A program made the position numbers and the translations under genes. Positions 17,129 through 27,149 of a stretch of DNA of 64,000 nt are shown here, one piece after another (position 1 is the first letter of the stretch; each line of letters opens with the position of its first letter). The notes under the pieces are model-generated. The model saw only the letters and a list, made by a program, of their open reading frames with translations. It was not told where the DNA came from and did no database searches. Origin of the DNA: Paenibacillus selenitireducens (GTDB lineage: Bacteria; Bacillota; Bacilli; Paenibacillales; Paenibacillaceae). Where the stretch lies: positions 124,027-188,026 of the forward strand of contig NZ_MSZX01000012.1 in the NCBI RefSeq assembly GCF_002021565.1, written 5' to 3'.

Positions 17129-18229
17129 CTATGAAATCACCTGAAATGAATGCTCTCTATTGTTATATGCGGACGCGGTATGATTTGATAACTCATGCAA
17201 GAAAACGACTTTCCCGCATAATCCTTGGCGCATCAAGTCAAAGGCTTCCTCATAACGGTCCAACGTAAAGGTATGCGTTATTAACCCTTCCAGGTTCAAC
17301 ACGTTTCGCGCCAGAAGCCCCTTCATTTGATACCATGTTTCATACATCTTGCGCCCGGTAATCCCTTCGACACGAATCCCTTTAAAAATAATCTGCCCCA
17401 TATCTAATGCAACATCTGCTGTTGGTATGCCCAGTAAAGATACGCGTGCAGCATGTGCAGCCCCTTCGAACCCTTCACGCATCGCCTCAGGATGTCCCGA
17501 CATTTCTAATACGACTTCTGCGCCTTCCCCATTTGTATGCTCAAGAATGGCTTGAGAGAGCTTCTTCTTCGTGCTATCGATCAGTACGTCGGCCCCCATC
17601 TGATGCGCCATATCCAAACGGTAAGGATTAATATCGGCAGCGATAATTCGGCCCGCACCGCAAGCTTTCGCAACAGCAATGGACATGAGCCCAATTAAAC
17701 CCGCTCCGATGATCACTACAGATTTACCCACAATGTCGCCTGACAATACCGTCTGTACCGCATTGCCTAACGGATCTTGCAAACATGCTAACGAAAAGGG
17801 CATATCCGGATCGTTAAGGATGATATTGCTCGCCTTCACAACGGCATATTCTGCAAAGCATCCCGGTGCTGTAATCCCAAAGCTGCGCGTGTTCAAGCAG
17901 ACATGTGCATTCCCTGTGCGACAGGGTTTGCAATGCCCGCATACCATATGGCCTTCGGCAGACACATGATCGCCAAGGCGTACATTTGCCACCCGACTGC
18001 CGATCTCCTCGACAATCCCCGCAAACTCATGTCCGAACACGTTCCCCGTAACCACCGACTTTTCCGCCCATGCATCCCAGTTATAAATATGTACGTCCGT
18101 TCCGCAGATGGAACTCGCTTTGACGCGTACCAATACTTCATCTGGACCAATTGTCGGTACAGGTACTTCCTTAAGCACTGCACCTGGTCCTCTATTTTCT
18201 TTGACTAAGCCGATCATGGTTTTTTCCAT
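17129..18229 (-). CDS. Zinc-dependent alcohol dehydrogenase, threonine 3-dehydrogenase-like
   Basis: A medium-chain dehydrogenase of 366 residues. The catalytic-zinc motif ICGTDVHIYNWD near residue 41 and GHEFAG near 68 are the L-threonine 3-dehydrogenase pattern. A structural-zinc set of four Cys is seen in CGHCKPCRTGNAHVC, and the NAD fold has GAGLIGLMS near 175. The chosen ATG follows AGGTGGAG by 6 bases. About 20 extra C-terminal residues extend beyond the usual Tdh end. No kbl gene is adjacent; the setting among polysaccharide genes suggests it may oxidise another substrate, such as a sugar alcohol or an amino-sugar precursor. Confidence 0.82.
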   Translation of the reverse strand: MEKTMIGLVKENRGPGAVLKEVPVPTIGPDEVLVRVKASSICGTDVHIYNWDAWAEKSVVTGNVFGHEFAGIVEEIGSRVANVRLGDHVSAEGHMVCGHCKPCRTGNAHVCLNTRSFGITAPGCFAEYAVVKASNIILNDPDMPFSLACLQDPLGNAVQTVLSGDIVGKSVVIIGAGLIGLMSIAVAKACGAGRIIAADINPYRLDMAHQMGADVLIDSTKKKLSQAILEHTNGEGAEVVLEMSGHPEAMREGFEGAAHAARVSLLGIPTADVALDMGQIIFKGIRVEGITGRKMYETWYQMKGLLARNVLNLEGLITHTFTLDRYEEAFDLMRQGLCGKVVFLHELSNHTASAYNNREHSFQVIS

Positions 18230-18255
18230 GGGTTTCTCCACCTTTGGTTGTAAAT

Positions 18256-19464
18256 TCACGAATTCACATGAACTAGCGTGATATCATTTTCAACTGAAAT
18301 AGCTTTCTCGGTTATAAATAATTCCTCATATTGATGAACTATGGTGTCCCATGAGAAATGCAGGTTAATCCGTTCCTTCGCGGCATTCCCATAGGATTCG
18401 ACCTCTTCAATGGTAAGTTGATCCGCTGCATCCAATAGCGAAGATAAAGAACCCTCTACTCTTGTAAAATAGATGGCACTCTCCTCCGCAACCTCACGAT
18501 TAAAGATCACATCATACAGTAGATTGAGCTTCGTAGAAGCCAACGCTTCCAACAGAGATGGATTGGTACCTCCCACCTCATGTCCATGCAAATATCCGTA
18601 AGCCTGCTCTCTGATTTTTTTAAGGAGTTGTTGATTGTATACCGTTCCAACAAATTGAATCCTGGGGTCTTGATCGAACCTCGTCTTCTCGAGAAGTTCT
18701 TGATAGAATGCATTTTTCTCAATACCTGTAATAATAATGAGTTGCTTCCTCGTCGTGGATTTCATAAATTCTTTGATAATGAGCTCATAATTATTTTCCG
18801 GAACAAAACGCCCGATCATTAAGTAATATTGATGACTTTGAATTTCAAACTGACTTTTCCAGTTTACAAAAATGTCCTGATGATCTTCAAGACTCGATTT
18901 CTTCAAATCAGCTCCATAGGCAATATAGGTCGTCTTTGGCGTATATTTCGCATAATCATGCTGAATATATTGTTCTATCCCTTTGGAATCGCAGACTAGT
19001 AAGTCCGCATGTTTGACCATAAGACGCTCTGATAATTTCCAATACCTCTTAATAAGTGCATTCCATTTACCTCTTTTCCATTCATGACCGTCCGGATTTA
19101 CAAATACTTGAACACCCATTTTAGCTAATATTCTTTTGTAGAAATAAAAAAAAGGCCCAATTCGACAGGCCAGAATGTAGACAATGCTATGTTCTATTCG
19201 ATTCTTTCGGATATACGCAATACAAGACCGTAAACTTAGTACATCATATAAAACAGCTCTTGCACTACCCATCTGAGGTACTTTCACTTGAAAACATCTC
19301 GCTTCATGATGCCTAAACTCACCCGTCTGATCTGAAAGACATGAGACATGATATTGTATATCTTCCGTTGATCTACGTTGCGTCAATTGATCTACAAAAG
19401 TCTCAAAACCGCCGTACTTCGCCGGAATTCCCTTCGAACCAATGATAAACACATGTCTCGTCAT
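18256..19464 (-). CDS. DUF1972/rhamnosyltransferase-like glycosyltransferase
   Basis: A cytosolic GT-B transferase of 402 residues. The N-terminus reads HVFIIGSKGIPAKYGGFET, the hallmark of the Cps2T-like rhamnosyltransferase group (DUF1972 plus a GT1-type domain). VFVNPDGHEWKRGKW near 130 and YLMIGRFVPENN near 230 also fit. The ATG at 19464 has GAGGG 8 bases upstream. The nearby rmlC and rmlD genes support L-rhamnose as donor sugar, but that is inferred from context. Confidence 0.85.
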   Translation of the reverse strand: MTRHVFIIGSKGIPAKYGGFETFVDQLTQRRSTEDIQYHVSCLSDQTGEFRHHEARCFQVKVPQMGSARAVLYDVLSLRSCIAYIRKNRIEHSIVYILACRIGPFFYFYKRILAKMGVQVFVNPDGHEWKRGKWNALIKRYWKLSERLMVKHADLLVCDSKGIEQYIQHDYAKYTPKTTYIAYGADLKKSSLEDHQDIFVNWKSQFEIQSHQYYLMIGRFVPENNYELIIKEFMKSTTRKQLIIITGIEKNAFYQELLEKTRFDQDPRIQFVGTVYNQQLLKKIREQAYGYLHGHEVGGTNPSLLEALASTKLNLLYDVIFNREVAEESAIYFTRVEGSLSSLLDAADQLTIEEVESYGNAAKERINLHFSWDTIVHQYEELFITEKAISVENDITLVHVNS

Positions 19465-19480
19465 ATTCATATCCCTCAAC

Positions 19481-20584
19481 TTAAGCTTTGAAATTAGTGA
19501 ACTGATTGTTAGCTTGTGTCACCATAATACTTGTTGTTGCGGTGTCCACCTGTACCGCCTGACTCTTTCCATATTGAGCGCGACCAACGTTCCCTTGAAT
19601 ATTTATATAAGAGCTGTCTTTTATTTGAATTGCGCATATACCAGGGAAAAATATATTATTATTCGAAATATTCCCAATGAAATAGGGGCTCTTCTCCAAA
19701 TAAACACCAACGGATTGGATATCTTCGCCTGACTTCCATGTCAGATTATTTCCGTTAATGACGCCTGAGATGATATTAGAAAGGTAAACCCCATATTTCA
19801 GTGCCCAAGCAACATTATTATTCGTAACAATCAAATTGCTGCCATTCTTACAAATCACGGCACTATCCTGCGCTTCAAACAAATGATTTCCCTCGATAAT
19901 GACCCAGTTAAAATTGTTAATATAAATATTAGATTGCTCGACGCCGGTATGCCCAAAGAAAAAGGTATTTCCCTTACAAATCAGTCCGTCCAATCCTTCG
20001 GCATAAATATGATACATATTACCAAACGCACCTGCATATCCCGCTCTAGACTCATACATGTTATTCGAGAAATGGACATCCCCCACAACAAAAGATCCGC
20101 CATCCGTGGGTTGAATGTAGTCCACATAAAGCCCATAATTACAATCTATGAGTTGGTTGTTGGAAATGATAAATCGAGAGCAATGTTGTGTTTTGTCTAC
20201 TTTTTCGAAGTATACAGCTTTCAAACAATTGATGAATCGAACATTCGTGATTTTAACACCTACATACCACTTGCAGTTAATCCCATTCCGCGTTTTATCG
20301 CCTTGAATGGTTATATTCTCAATTCTTACATTACTGGTGCCGCCATTGTACCGATCGGTTGTAGTTACCTGCCCATAAAGATTAATACTCCCCTTTATCG
20401 TGCCTGTTCCTGTTACGGTAATGTTTGATGAGCTGATCGTAAAATTCGCTTTATATACTCCATCAGGAAATAAAATGCTGCCGCCCGTATTCTTTATACT
20501 ATTTATTGCTTGTTGTATCGCATTCGAATCATCCGTCACGCCATTGCCTTTAGCTCCGAAATCTTTTACATTAATATCTGGCAT
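19481..20584 (-). CDS. Right-handed beta-helix (pectate-lyase-3-like) protein
   Basis: A 367-residue protein beginning DINVKDFGAKGNGVTDD, the usual start of the Pectate_lyase_3/GH28-like beta-helix fold, followed by repeated Asn-rich rungs (for example NNNIFFPG, NNVAWALKYG). No signal peptide is visible. The ATG at 20584 has GGAG 8 bases upstream; a GTG three codons earlier is too near the ribosome site. Catalytic residues could not be identified. In a polysaccharide cluster such proteins may trim, epimerise or bind the polymer. Confidence 0.8.
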   Translation of the reverse strand: MPDINVKDFGAKGNGVTDDSNAIQQAINSIKNTGGSILFPDGVYKANFTISSSNITVTGTGTIKGSINLYGQVTTTDRYNGGTSNVRIENITIQGDKTRNGINCKWYVGVKITNVRFINCLKAVYFEKVDKTQHCSRFIISNNQLIDCNYGLYVDYIQPTDGGSFVVGDVHFSNNMYESRAGYAGAFGNMYHIYAEGLDGLICKGNTFFFGHTGVEQSNIYINNFNWVIIEGNHLFEAQDSAVICKNGSNLIVTNNNVAWALKYGVYLSNIISGVINGNNLTWKSGEDIQSVGVYLEKSPYFIGNISNNNIFFPGICAIQIKDSSYINIQGNVGRAQYGKSQAVQVDTATTSIMVTQANNQFTNFKA

Positions 20585-20684
20585 CTTTATCACTCCCCTT
20601 CAACTATCATCTCCGTTTCTCTAGTAATATATTGATCAAATCTTTTATTGGATACGGATAGTTTACCGGGACCTTATAACTAAA

Positions 20685-22112
20685 TTAATGCATGACCCCT
20701 AGAGTTAAGTGATCCTTGTAAAGCTTTGAATTCTTCATAGAACAATAAAAATCGGTCATGACCTTCGCATGTTGATCCATCGTGAAATGAATGTCCATCG
20801 TACAAATGTTACGGTTTAATTGGCTTAAGTATTCTCGATCCTCCATAACTATTAACAGTTTATCGATAAGGTCATGGGAATTAGGCTGAAATAACATGCC
20901 ATTCTGTCCATCTTGAATTAAATCTGTAAATCCGACATAGTCAGATACTAAGCTTGGAACCCCGTGCGCTAACGCCTCTAATCCAATAAAGCCAAACGTT
21001 TCTTTCCATAAGCTAGGTATGATTAATAAATCCGTTTCATTGAATATTTCTTCTAGTTGCTCATAACCATATCTCCCTTTGTAAGAATATCGGCTCTGAT
21101 CTTCTTTGGTTTGCTCTACATAACCTCCGCCATATACCTTTAAATGCCAAAGGTGATTCGTTGTTTGCGATATATGATCCAAACATTCTTTCAATAAAAA
21201 AAAACCTTTATACGTATCAACCGGTCCTAGGTAGGTTAATCGTAAAGGCATATCTTTTGTATGAAACTCCCTTATTTTCCTTTGATCCACGATATCTCGA
21301 TGCGATATAGAAATGACTTCTCCTTTCACATCCAAATACTGCGAATATATCATTTTTGATACCGTACTATTAAAATGAAAATAGTCAACACATCTCATCA
21401 TATCTATATAATAAGAACGCAACATGCCGTATTCTCGTGCCAATTTAGGGTTAACAGGTACAATCGTTGTCTTAGGCACAACCTTTTTCTTCATTTCTTT
21501 GTCTGTTATTGTCTTTTTCATACGCGCACGTAACGCCTTAATTAGGTTACTATTCTTCCATTTACGATAGTATTTCGTTTGCATCAGAAACAGGGTCATC
21601 GAACGGTAGCTTTGACGATTACAATCGATACATTTAGCACCATCTCCATAATCATTGCAAAATCCACCTTCGCTATCGAGCAAACTCACTTTCGGACATA
21701 TTCCAAAATAGTCATGCGTCGTAAAAACAATAGGAATTTGCATGCTTTTCGCAGCTTCCAAAAAAGAACGATGAATCCCCATAAATGTGTGGAGATGAAC
21801 GCGATCTGGATTAATTTCTTGAAGAAATGTAACATAATGATCCATGTGGGATGTCTTCATAAACTTCTTAGGCTTTCGAATTCCCCCCATCAGGGACACT
21901 GGAAGAGGATTCACAATCTCATATACCTGGATGCCCTGCTCCACTCTATCTTTACGAATATAGCTTCTAGACCCAGGCTGGTGATGTCCAGGATACAGCA
22001 AAACAACTTCATTCATTTGTTCAATCTGCGTTAGCATGAGATCCATACAATATTTAGTCAGACCGCCAGTACGATAAGGGGGCAAGCCCAGTGAAACATG
22101 TAAGATTTTCAT
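20685..22112 (-). CDS. Glycosyltransferase family 4 protein
   Basis: A 475-residue GT-B transferase with ILHVSLGLPPYRTGGL at the N-terminus and the retaining-enzyme signature WKETFGFIGLEALAHGVP near residue 395. An internal insert of roughly 80 residues contains a Cys cluster (FCNDYGDGAKCIDC) near 180, which occurs in some GT4 proteins and may bind a metal. Its ATG overlaps the stop of the upstream polymerase gene (ATGA), showing coupling. The donor and acceptor are unknown. Confidence 0.88.
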   Translation of the reverse strand: MKILHVSLGLPPYRTGGLTKYCMDLMLTQIEQMNEVVLLYPGHHQPGSRSYIRKDRVEQGIQVYEIVNPLPVSLMGGIRKPKKFMKTSHMDHYVTFLQEINPDRVHLHTFMGIHRSFLEAAKSMQIPIVFTTHDYFGICPKVSLLDSEGGFCNDYGDGAKCIDCNRQSYRSMTLFLMQTKYYRKWKNSNLIKALRARMKKTITDKEMKKKVVPKTTIVPVNPKLAREYGMLRSYYIDMMRCVDYFHFNSTVSKMIYSQYLDVKGEVISISHRDIVDQRKIREFHTKDMPLRLTYLGPVDTYKGFFLLKECLDHISQTTNHLWHLKVYGGGYVEQTKEDQSRYSYKGRYGYEQLEEIFNETDLLIIPSLWKETFGFIGLEALAHGVPSLVSDYVGFTDLIQDGQNGMLFQPNSHDLIDKLLIVMEDREYLSQLNRNICTMDIHFTMDQHAKVMTDFYCSMKNSKLYKDHLTLGVMH

Positions 22113-23458
22113 TTCAGTTCAACATTCCTACCTCTCGTGGATAACATATCTGTATAGCCGTGCGTTCTTTTAAGAAAAACAAGCCCGTAAATTAATATAA
22201 AAAAGGTATAGATACAAATGCTGTAATACTGATTAGGATTAAAATTAACAACAATAAGATTACCTATCGCCAAAGAAATCGGCAACCATCGCTCTTCCTT
22301 GTATATCTTTAAACACCAAACAAATAAAGAAATATAAATAACGATAAAAAACAGGATACTAATCAAACCTTGTTCCACCATAATATTCATAAATTGCGAG
22401 TGAAGAGCAATATCATTCACGCCAAAATTAGACTGCATAAAGGGAATATATTGCCCAGCACCAATTCCAAACCAGATATGCTCTTTAAATAACTCGAATG
22501 CTGTATTAAATTGGGTAAAACGATGCGATTCCGTATCCCCTCGACTCACCACTAATACTTGATAAATGTCATGATAGAACAGACGGTAGGCAATCAATAC
22601 TGCAAATACACTGCAAATCCCTACCAGAATTCTTTTTATCCAGTGATTATAATCCTGTATCTTTGAGAAAAGAATATATACTAGCAGCTGAGCAATAATA
22701 GACATATATCCAATTCTGGTGAACGTTAAGATCACAAATATCACATTGGATAATAGAATGAACAATGAAACATAACTTCTTCTCTTCAAATGATAATACA
22801 GTAATACAGAAAACAGAATCGCTCCCAGATTACCCGCACCGTTACTAGCACCTACAAAGCCGAATACCCGTTTGGTTATCGTAACGCCTTCATAGTAATC
22901 TATAGTATCCTGGGCGCTGAATGGTAGAAACGACTTATTAAAAATATATTGCATAACACCTAATAATGAATTGGCTAATGCATAGACTGAGATAATCATA
23001 AAAAAGGTTGTCGCATTAAAATTCATGAATGACAAACAATAGAACATAACTGCTAACAATGCCACATTTATAAATACATTCAGATGATAGGTGTATAAAC
23101 TTGTATCATAGATATTTAACACATACCCTTGCAAGAATAAAATTAAAATGATTCCTGCCAACAACAATAATAATAAAAGGAGTTTATTTTTAAACGCTTG
23201 ATCAACCGATATGACAGCCATTTTATTTTTTAACATCAAATGTGTAATTAAAGAAAAATTTATTATAAACAAGACAACAACGGGTAGGTCTACATAAATG
23301 TTTTGATAACCAATGTTAAATCGAATACCGCTAATAATACTTAGAATAAGAAAACCTAATATAGCGTAATGTACATAGTTTCCCTTAAATCCATTCACAA
23401 TAAAAAGAAATCCCGCTAATAATACAGGGACGCATAGAATCAATATAATTAAGTACAT
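22109..23458 (-). CDS. O-antigen ligase/polymerase-like membrane protein (Wzy role)
   Basis: A very hydrophobic protein of 449 residues with 10 to 12 membrane segments and one larger outward loop near residues 310-360 that contains GIGAGQYIPF and HSQFMNIMVEQG, the pattern of the Wzy_C/O-antigen ligase family. It is the only polymerase candidate in the cluster, so it is expected to polymerise flipped repeat units on the outer face of the membrane. The DNA is clearly richer in A+T than that of the flanking housekeeping genes. Confidence 0.85.
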   Translation of the reverse strand: MYLIILILCVPVLLAGFLFIVNGFKGNYVHYAILGFLILSIISGIRFNIGYQNIYVDLPVVVLFIINFSLITHLMLKNKMAVISVDQAFKNKLLLLLLLLAGIILILFLQGYVLNIYDTSLYTYHLNVFINVALLAVMFYCLSFMNFNATTFFMIISVYALANSLLGVMQYIFNKSFLPFSAQDTIDYYEGVTITKRVFGFVGASNGAGNLGAILFSVLLYYHLKRRSYVSLFILLSNVIFVILTFTRIGYMSIIAQLLVYILFSKIQDYNHWIKRILVGICSVFAVLIAYRLFYHDIYQVLVVSRGDTESHRFTQFNTAFELFKEHIWFGIGAGQYIPFMQSNFGVNDIALHSQFMNIMVEQGLISILFFIVIYISLFVWCLKIYKEERWLPISLAIGNLIVVNFNPNQYYSICIYTFFILIYGLVFLKRTHGYTDMLSTRGRNVELK

Positions 23459-23462
23459 AAAG

Positions 23463-24710
23463 TCATGCCCTCTTAGACATTATTTTCTGATCAATGATTT
23501 GCATAATTTGTAGCGCCTGAAATTCTCTAGAATATTGCAATCGATCTGAAAAATCATATTCGTGCGCCATGATTCGGTGTAATCCATTAGCGATATCTAT
23601 AGCATCATGCCTGCAGCATTCGCCGTATTTCTGATGAATAAGCGTGTATAATTCTGGATCTTCGGTTACAGCTAATATAGGTTTACAAGCCCCAATATAT
23701 TCGAAAGTTTTACCTGGAATGGCATATTCGCTTCCTTTCTTATGGGTGAGAATAACTGCGATATCTGTCTCTTTCAGATAAGAAGCCGCCACCGTATGAG
23801 CAACACTTCCAATGACACGAATGTTCACTCCAGCATCTCTGATATCCACACTTTTCAGTTCATCCTGCGCTTGTTGGTCTAACACGCCTACGATATTAAA
23901 TGTAATGCAAACCCCGGTATGCTGATAAAATAGTAAAAGACCTTCAATGAAGGCACCTATACTTCTTCCTTTATAGATCGAACCGATATGACTCACAATC
24001 ATATGTTTTTTCTTTGTATCCATGCTTTGATATGTACAATTCCGAAATATTTGTTCATCATACCCGTTCTTAATCAAATGGATATTCCGGTTCGTATTTT
24101 GTTGTTCATAATGCTGATAGATTCCTCGCGTGACTGCCACGATCTCATCTGCTAATCTGGAAATCATGTGCTCAGCCCTTCTGAACGCAAACTTCGGATT
24201 TCCTTCACCAATGTTGTGGTTAATAATATCTCGAATTTCAATGATTTTGGGGATATGTGGTGCAATACGATGTATGTAATCCATGACAAATAAACCGTAA
24301 ATGTCCGGTACGGTAACAAAAACAGCATGTATATCCTCCGTTCTTAATAACCGATTCATTTGTGTAAATAAGTCTGGATTCAATCGCTTAAACGTAAAGC
24401 CGCTGTATTTGTAATTTCTCCATATCGATATTACCCATTTCGTGCGGAGAATCTGCTCGAACCACCCTCTTCTTGAATCTAAACCCAATTTCGTCCCCGC
24501 CTGAATAGACTGTGTAAATCGGCTGTCTGGCGTTTTATATTTATAATTTTCCGTCGCATATTGACTAGGTGCTGAACCGTATTTTATATCATTGAATGTA
24601 TAGACCGTATAATTCTCTGCAATGTACTTCATAAGCCCTGAATATCGAATGGATGCTGCTACCGGTTGACCTTCAATATAGTCTGTCACAACAATTATTT
24701 TCGGCTTCAT
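23463..24710 (-). CDS. Glycosyltransferase (GT-B)
   Basis: A 415-residue cytosolic protein starting KIIVVTDYIEGQPVAASIRYSG. The C-terminal half has the nucleotide-sugar fold with SHIGSIYKGRSIGAFIEG near 240 and GSEYAIPGKTFEYIGACKPIL near 330, where the second Glu-containing loop of GT4 proteins lies. AAGGAG precedes the ATG. It lies 4 bases upstream of the polymerase gene. Specificity is not predictable. Confidence 0.83.
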   Translation of the reverse strand: MKPKIIVVTDYIEGQPVAASIRYSGLMKYIAENYTVYTFNDIKYGSAPSQYATENYKYKTPDSRFTQSIQAGTKLGLDSRRGWFEQILRTKWVISIWRNYKYSGFTFKRLNPDLFTQMNRLLRTEDIHAVFVTVPDIYGLFVMDYIHRIAPHIPKIIEIRDIINHNIGEGNPKFAFRRAEHMISRLADEIVAVTRGIYQHYEQQNTNRNIHLIKNGYDEQIFRNCTYQSMDTKKKHMIVSHIGSIYKGRSIGAFIEGLLLFYQHTGVCITFNIVGVLDQQAQDELKSVDIRDAGVNIRVIGSVAHTVAASYLKETDIAVILTHKKGSEYAIPGKTFEYIGACKPILAVTEDPELYTLIHQKYGECCRHDAIDIANGLHRIMAHEYDFSDRLQYSREFQALQIMQIIDQKIMSKRA

Positions 24711-24722
24711 CAGATTTCTCCT

Positions 24723-25922
24723 TTAGATTACGATCGTGTACTCGCCCTTCATCACGGGCAGGCTCGCCACCCCATCCGTAACATCAATGATAGAATGGTT
24801 CGGGAGAATTATCTTGAAGGGGTTCAATTCACTAAAACTTAAAGTGATGTTGTGATTACTATATTTCAGATCATCATTAAACTTGAATGTATCTTCACTC
24901 TTTTGAGTTATGCTTAAATAGTCCCTCACATTTACATAGTCAGCGAGCTCGGATCCTGTACAATACCATACGTTTTTTCCTCTTAAATATTCAAATATAC
25001 CTAGCAAACTATCTGTATCGTCAAAAATATTCGGGCTTTGCCTTTTTCCATCATCTCGTGAAGGGGCAATATGCTCTTGTATACTAATAACAAGCTTATG
25101 TTCCAATAAAAAATCAATTTCACGTAGCTTCCAACGTACTAAAGATTTTTTCAAAAAGCGCTTCATCGTTTTTGCAACTGGATAATTATTTTGGCTTGCA
25201 CCTCTTAACAACCCACCATCTAATGTAGACGGAATATCAATGACCGCACTTTCACCAAATCGCTTAATATCATAATTCATGAGTGGGTCTTCATCCGGAC
25301 CTGCAATGGTCTTATCACCACCTCGTCCATGGCCACGGTTCCAATATCTACACCACCACGAAAAGCCAGCAAGGTCAATGCTATCATCAGAGTATTCATT
25401 CCCCTTATAACCACAATATTTGCCGCCTCGGGGTTTTTGACCAATAGCATCGTAATAGATATCCACCCCTTTGCCCATCTGGGAAAGAGCCTCATCAACG
25501 CTTTGAAATGTCTCCCATTCTTGAATAAAGTCTGCAGCATGAGGACCTACTATGCCGTGTGTCGTGCCATGATAAGCAAGTTCATAGTTTGGATGATCAT
25601 GAATTTGTTTAAAAAACCGCTTACTTTCTTTATCCGCATTGATGCACTTGGATACAGTCCTAATTAACGCATTTTTGATCATGCCTGCCCGCATGCCCAC
25701 AGGTACAAAGAAAGTCACTTTAAGATGAGGGAAATGTTGCAGAATTCTTTCTGTTAAATAACGAAATGAAGAGTTATCTCGATCCTTGAAATACCCCCAA
25801 TCTTCCCCTAAATCTAAAACACCATTTCGATTTGTATCCACCCACGTATTAGCTAGATCATCGATCATAAACATAACGGGCGAATCGGCATTTCCATACC
25901 ACTTACAGGGCTTTATAATCAT
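24723..25922 (-). CDS. Polysaccharide deacetylase-like (NodB fold) protein
   Basis: A 399-residue protein without signal peptide. Residues 15-25 contain the Asp-Asp pair FMIDDLA expected for the metal site, VTFFVPVG near 69 gives the second strand, and AYHGTTHG near 115 supplies a His-X3-His in place of the usual HS/TxxH. The last 60 residues look like a beta-rich extension. CE4-like enzymes of this remote type occur in cell-surface sugar clusters and usually act on N- or O-acetyl groups. A cytosolic location would be unusual, and the catalytic assignment is only moderately sure. Confidence 0.68.
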   Translation of the reverse strand: MIIKPCKWYGNADSPVMFMIDDLANTWVDTNRNGVLDLGEDWGYFKDRDNSSFRYLTERILQHFPHLKVTFFVPVGMRAGMIKNALIRTVSKCINADKESKRFFKQIHDHPNYELAYHGTTHGIVGPHAADFIQEWETFQSVDEALSQMGKGVDIYYDAIGQKPRGGKYCGYKGNEYSDDSIDLAGFSWWCRYWNRGHGRGGDKTIAGPDEDPLMNYDIKRFGESAVIDIPSTLDGGLLRGASQNNYPVAKTMKRFLKKSLVRWKLREIDFLLEHKLVISIQEHIAPSRDDGKRQSPNIFDDTDSLLGIFEYLRGKNVWYCTGSELADYVNVRDYLSITQKSEDTFKFNDDLKYSNHNITLSFSELNPFKIILPNHSIIDVTDGVASLPVMKGEYTIVI

Positions 25923-25988
25923 TTATTTTTCCCCTTACCATCTGAAGCAGTCTTCTCAAGATGGCTATTTTGACTATTTAGACTTGCT

Positions 25989-27110
25989 CTATTTTGCTAA
26001 CGATTGATTACGAAGCAATTTCATGACGAGCTTATATCTACTCATTTTTTGATACCATTTGGCATTCTTTTTCGTACTGTTCCACATCAATAATGAATAT
26101 AGAGCCCTGCATTGACTGGTCCATCTAAATTTCCAGGAATAACTTCCTGCACCTAAATCGAGCTCATCCACATGCTCCCACGATTTTATATGACGAATCG
26201 ATTCCTGCATGAGCACATCAAACACGCCGTACTTCGCATAGTTCGGATCGTAACCCGTATTCCATCCATAAAGTTTATTTTTATACCGATAGCAAATTTG
26301 ATAAGCGATTATTTCCTTAGCCTGCGTCTCTAGGAACAAAATCAAGACACAGTTGTTGTTTCGAAATAACTGCTTAAAAAATATCTCATTTTGATGATCA
26401 TCAAAGATGCTCCGCCGGTCTATTCTCCCCTTTACCTGCTGCAAATACTGCTTTTCTTTTTTATGGACCAATGCTATTCGATCATAAAGGTCATCATCCT
26501 GAGCGCAATTCACTGCATGGAATTGATAACCGATTTCCTTCTGGAGTTTCTCTAGCTTTTTTATCGATTTTGAATTGAGGTGGGATGTATCACTGGAGTC
26601 GCCCGTAGGAATCATTCGCAAGTTGATTTTGGGGCAAGCGGTTAAATATTGTACACCCGGATTGTATTTATCATGTCTTAACAAAAAATGGAGCAATGGG
26701 ATGTCCGTTGGAAGATGCGTCAACTCTAATTTATCCCACGACTGCTCATACTCTTCAATAACACCGAATATCTCTTTAATAATAGCTAACGCTGTATATT
26801 TCGTTGTATCCGTAAGAAAGTTGAAATAATCACCTTTCCCTAAAAAGCAGAGCGTATCACATGTGAGAAACATTCTATCGACTTTGCGAATCATTAGCGG
26901 TGCAATCCCCACCAGCCGTTGATCGCGATAGCAGCAAATAATAAATAACTCCCTGCTGGGCTCATTACCGTAGGAGAGCCACCAAGCAAAATTATATTGA
27001 AACGTACTATAATATGCGATATCCGGATCTTGTTCTTCTAGTCGCTCCCAGTCTGCCTGAATACTTCGAAATCCCTCTGTATCTTTTACGATGGTTGTAC
27101 TCATCGGCAA
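25989..27110 (-). CDS. GNAT/BioF2-like acyltransferase, copy 2
   Basis: A cytosolic protein of about 373 residues with the CelD/BioF2-like GNAT pattern (Acetyltransf_6): a first GNAT-like half with FCWW/NFAWWLSYG near 40, CFLGKGDYFNFL near 90, and a second half with AYQICYRYKNKLYGWNTGYDP near 270 and LDLGAGSYSWKFRWT near 330. It is clearly a paralogue of the gene upstream; both share RSIQADWERLE and the Gly-Lys-Gly-Asp segment. The start may be TTG at 27110 or ATG two codons on. Likely role: acylation of a sugar nucleotide or lipid-linked sugar. Confidence 0.78.
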   Translation of the reverse strand: MPMSTTIVKDTEGFRSIQADWERLEEQDPDIAYYSTFQYNFAWWLSYGNEPSRELFIICCYRDQRLVGIAPLMIRKVDRMFLTCDTLCFLGKGDYFNFLTDTTKYTALAIIKEIFGVIEEYEQSWDKLELTHLPTDIPLLHFLLRHDKYNPGVQYLTACPKINLRMIPTGDSSDTSHLNSKSIKKLEKLQKEIGYQFHAVNCAQDDDLYDRIALVHKKEKQYLQQVKGRIDRRSIFDDHQNEIFFKQLFRNNNCVLILFLETQAKEIIAYQICYRYKNKLYGWNTGYDPNYAKYGVFDVLMQESIRHIKSWEHVDELDLGAGSYSWKFRWTSQCRALYSLLMWNSTKKNAKWYQKMSRYKLVMKLLRNQSLAK

Positions 27111-27149
27111 GTTAAACCCCTTTAATAGAAATATAAAGACGTGGTTTTA

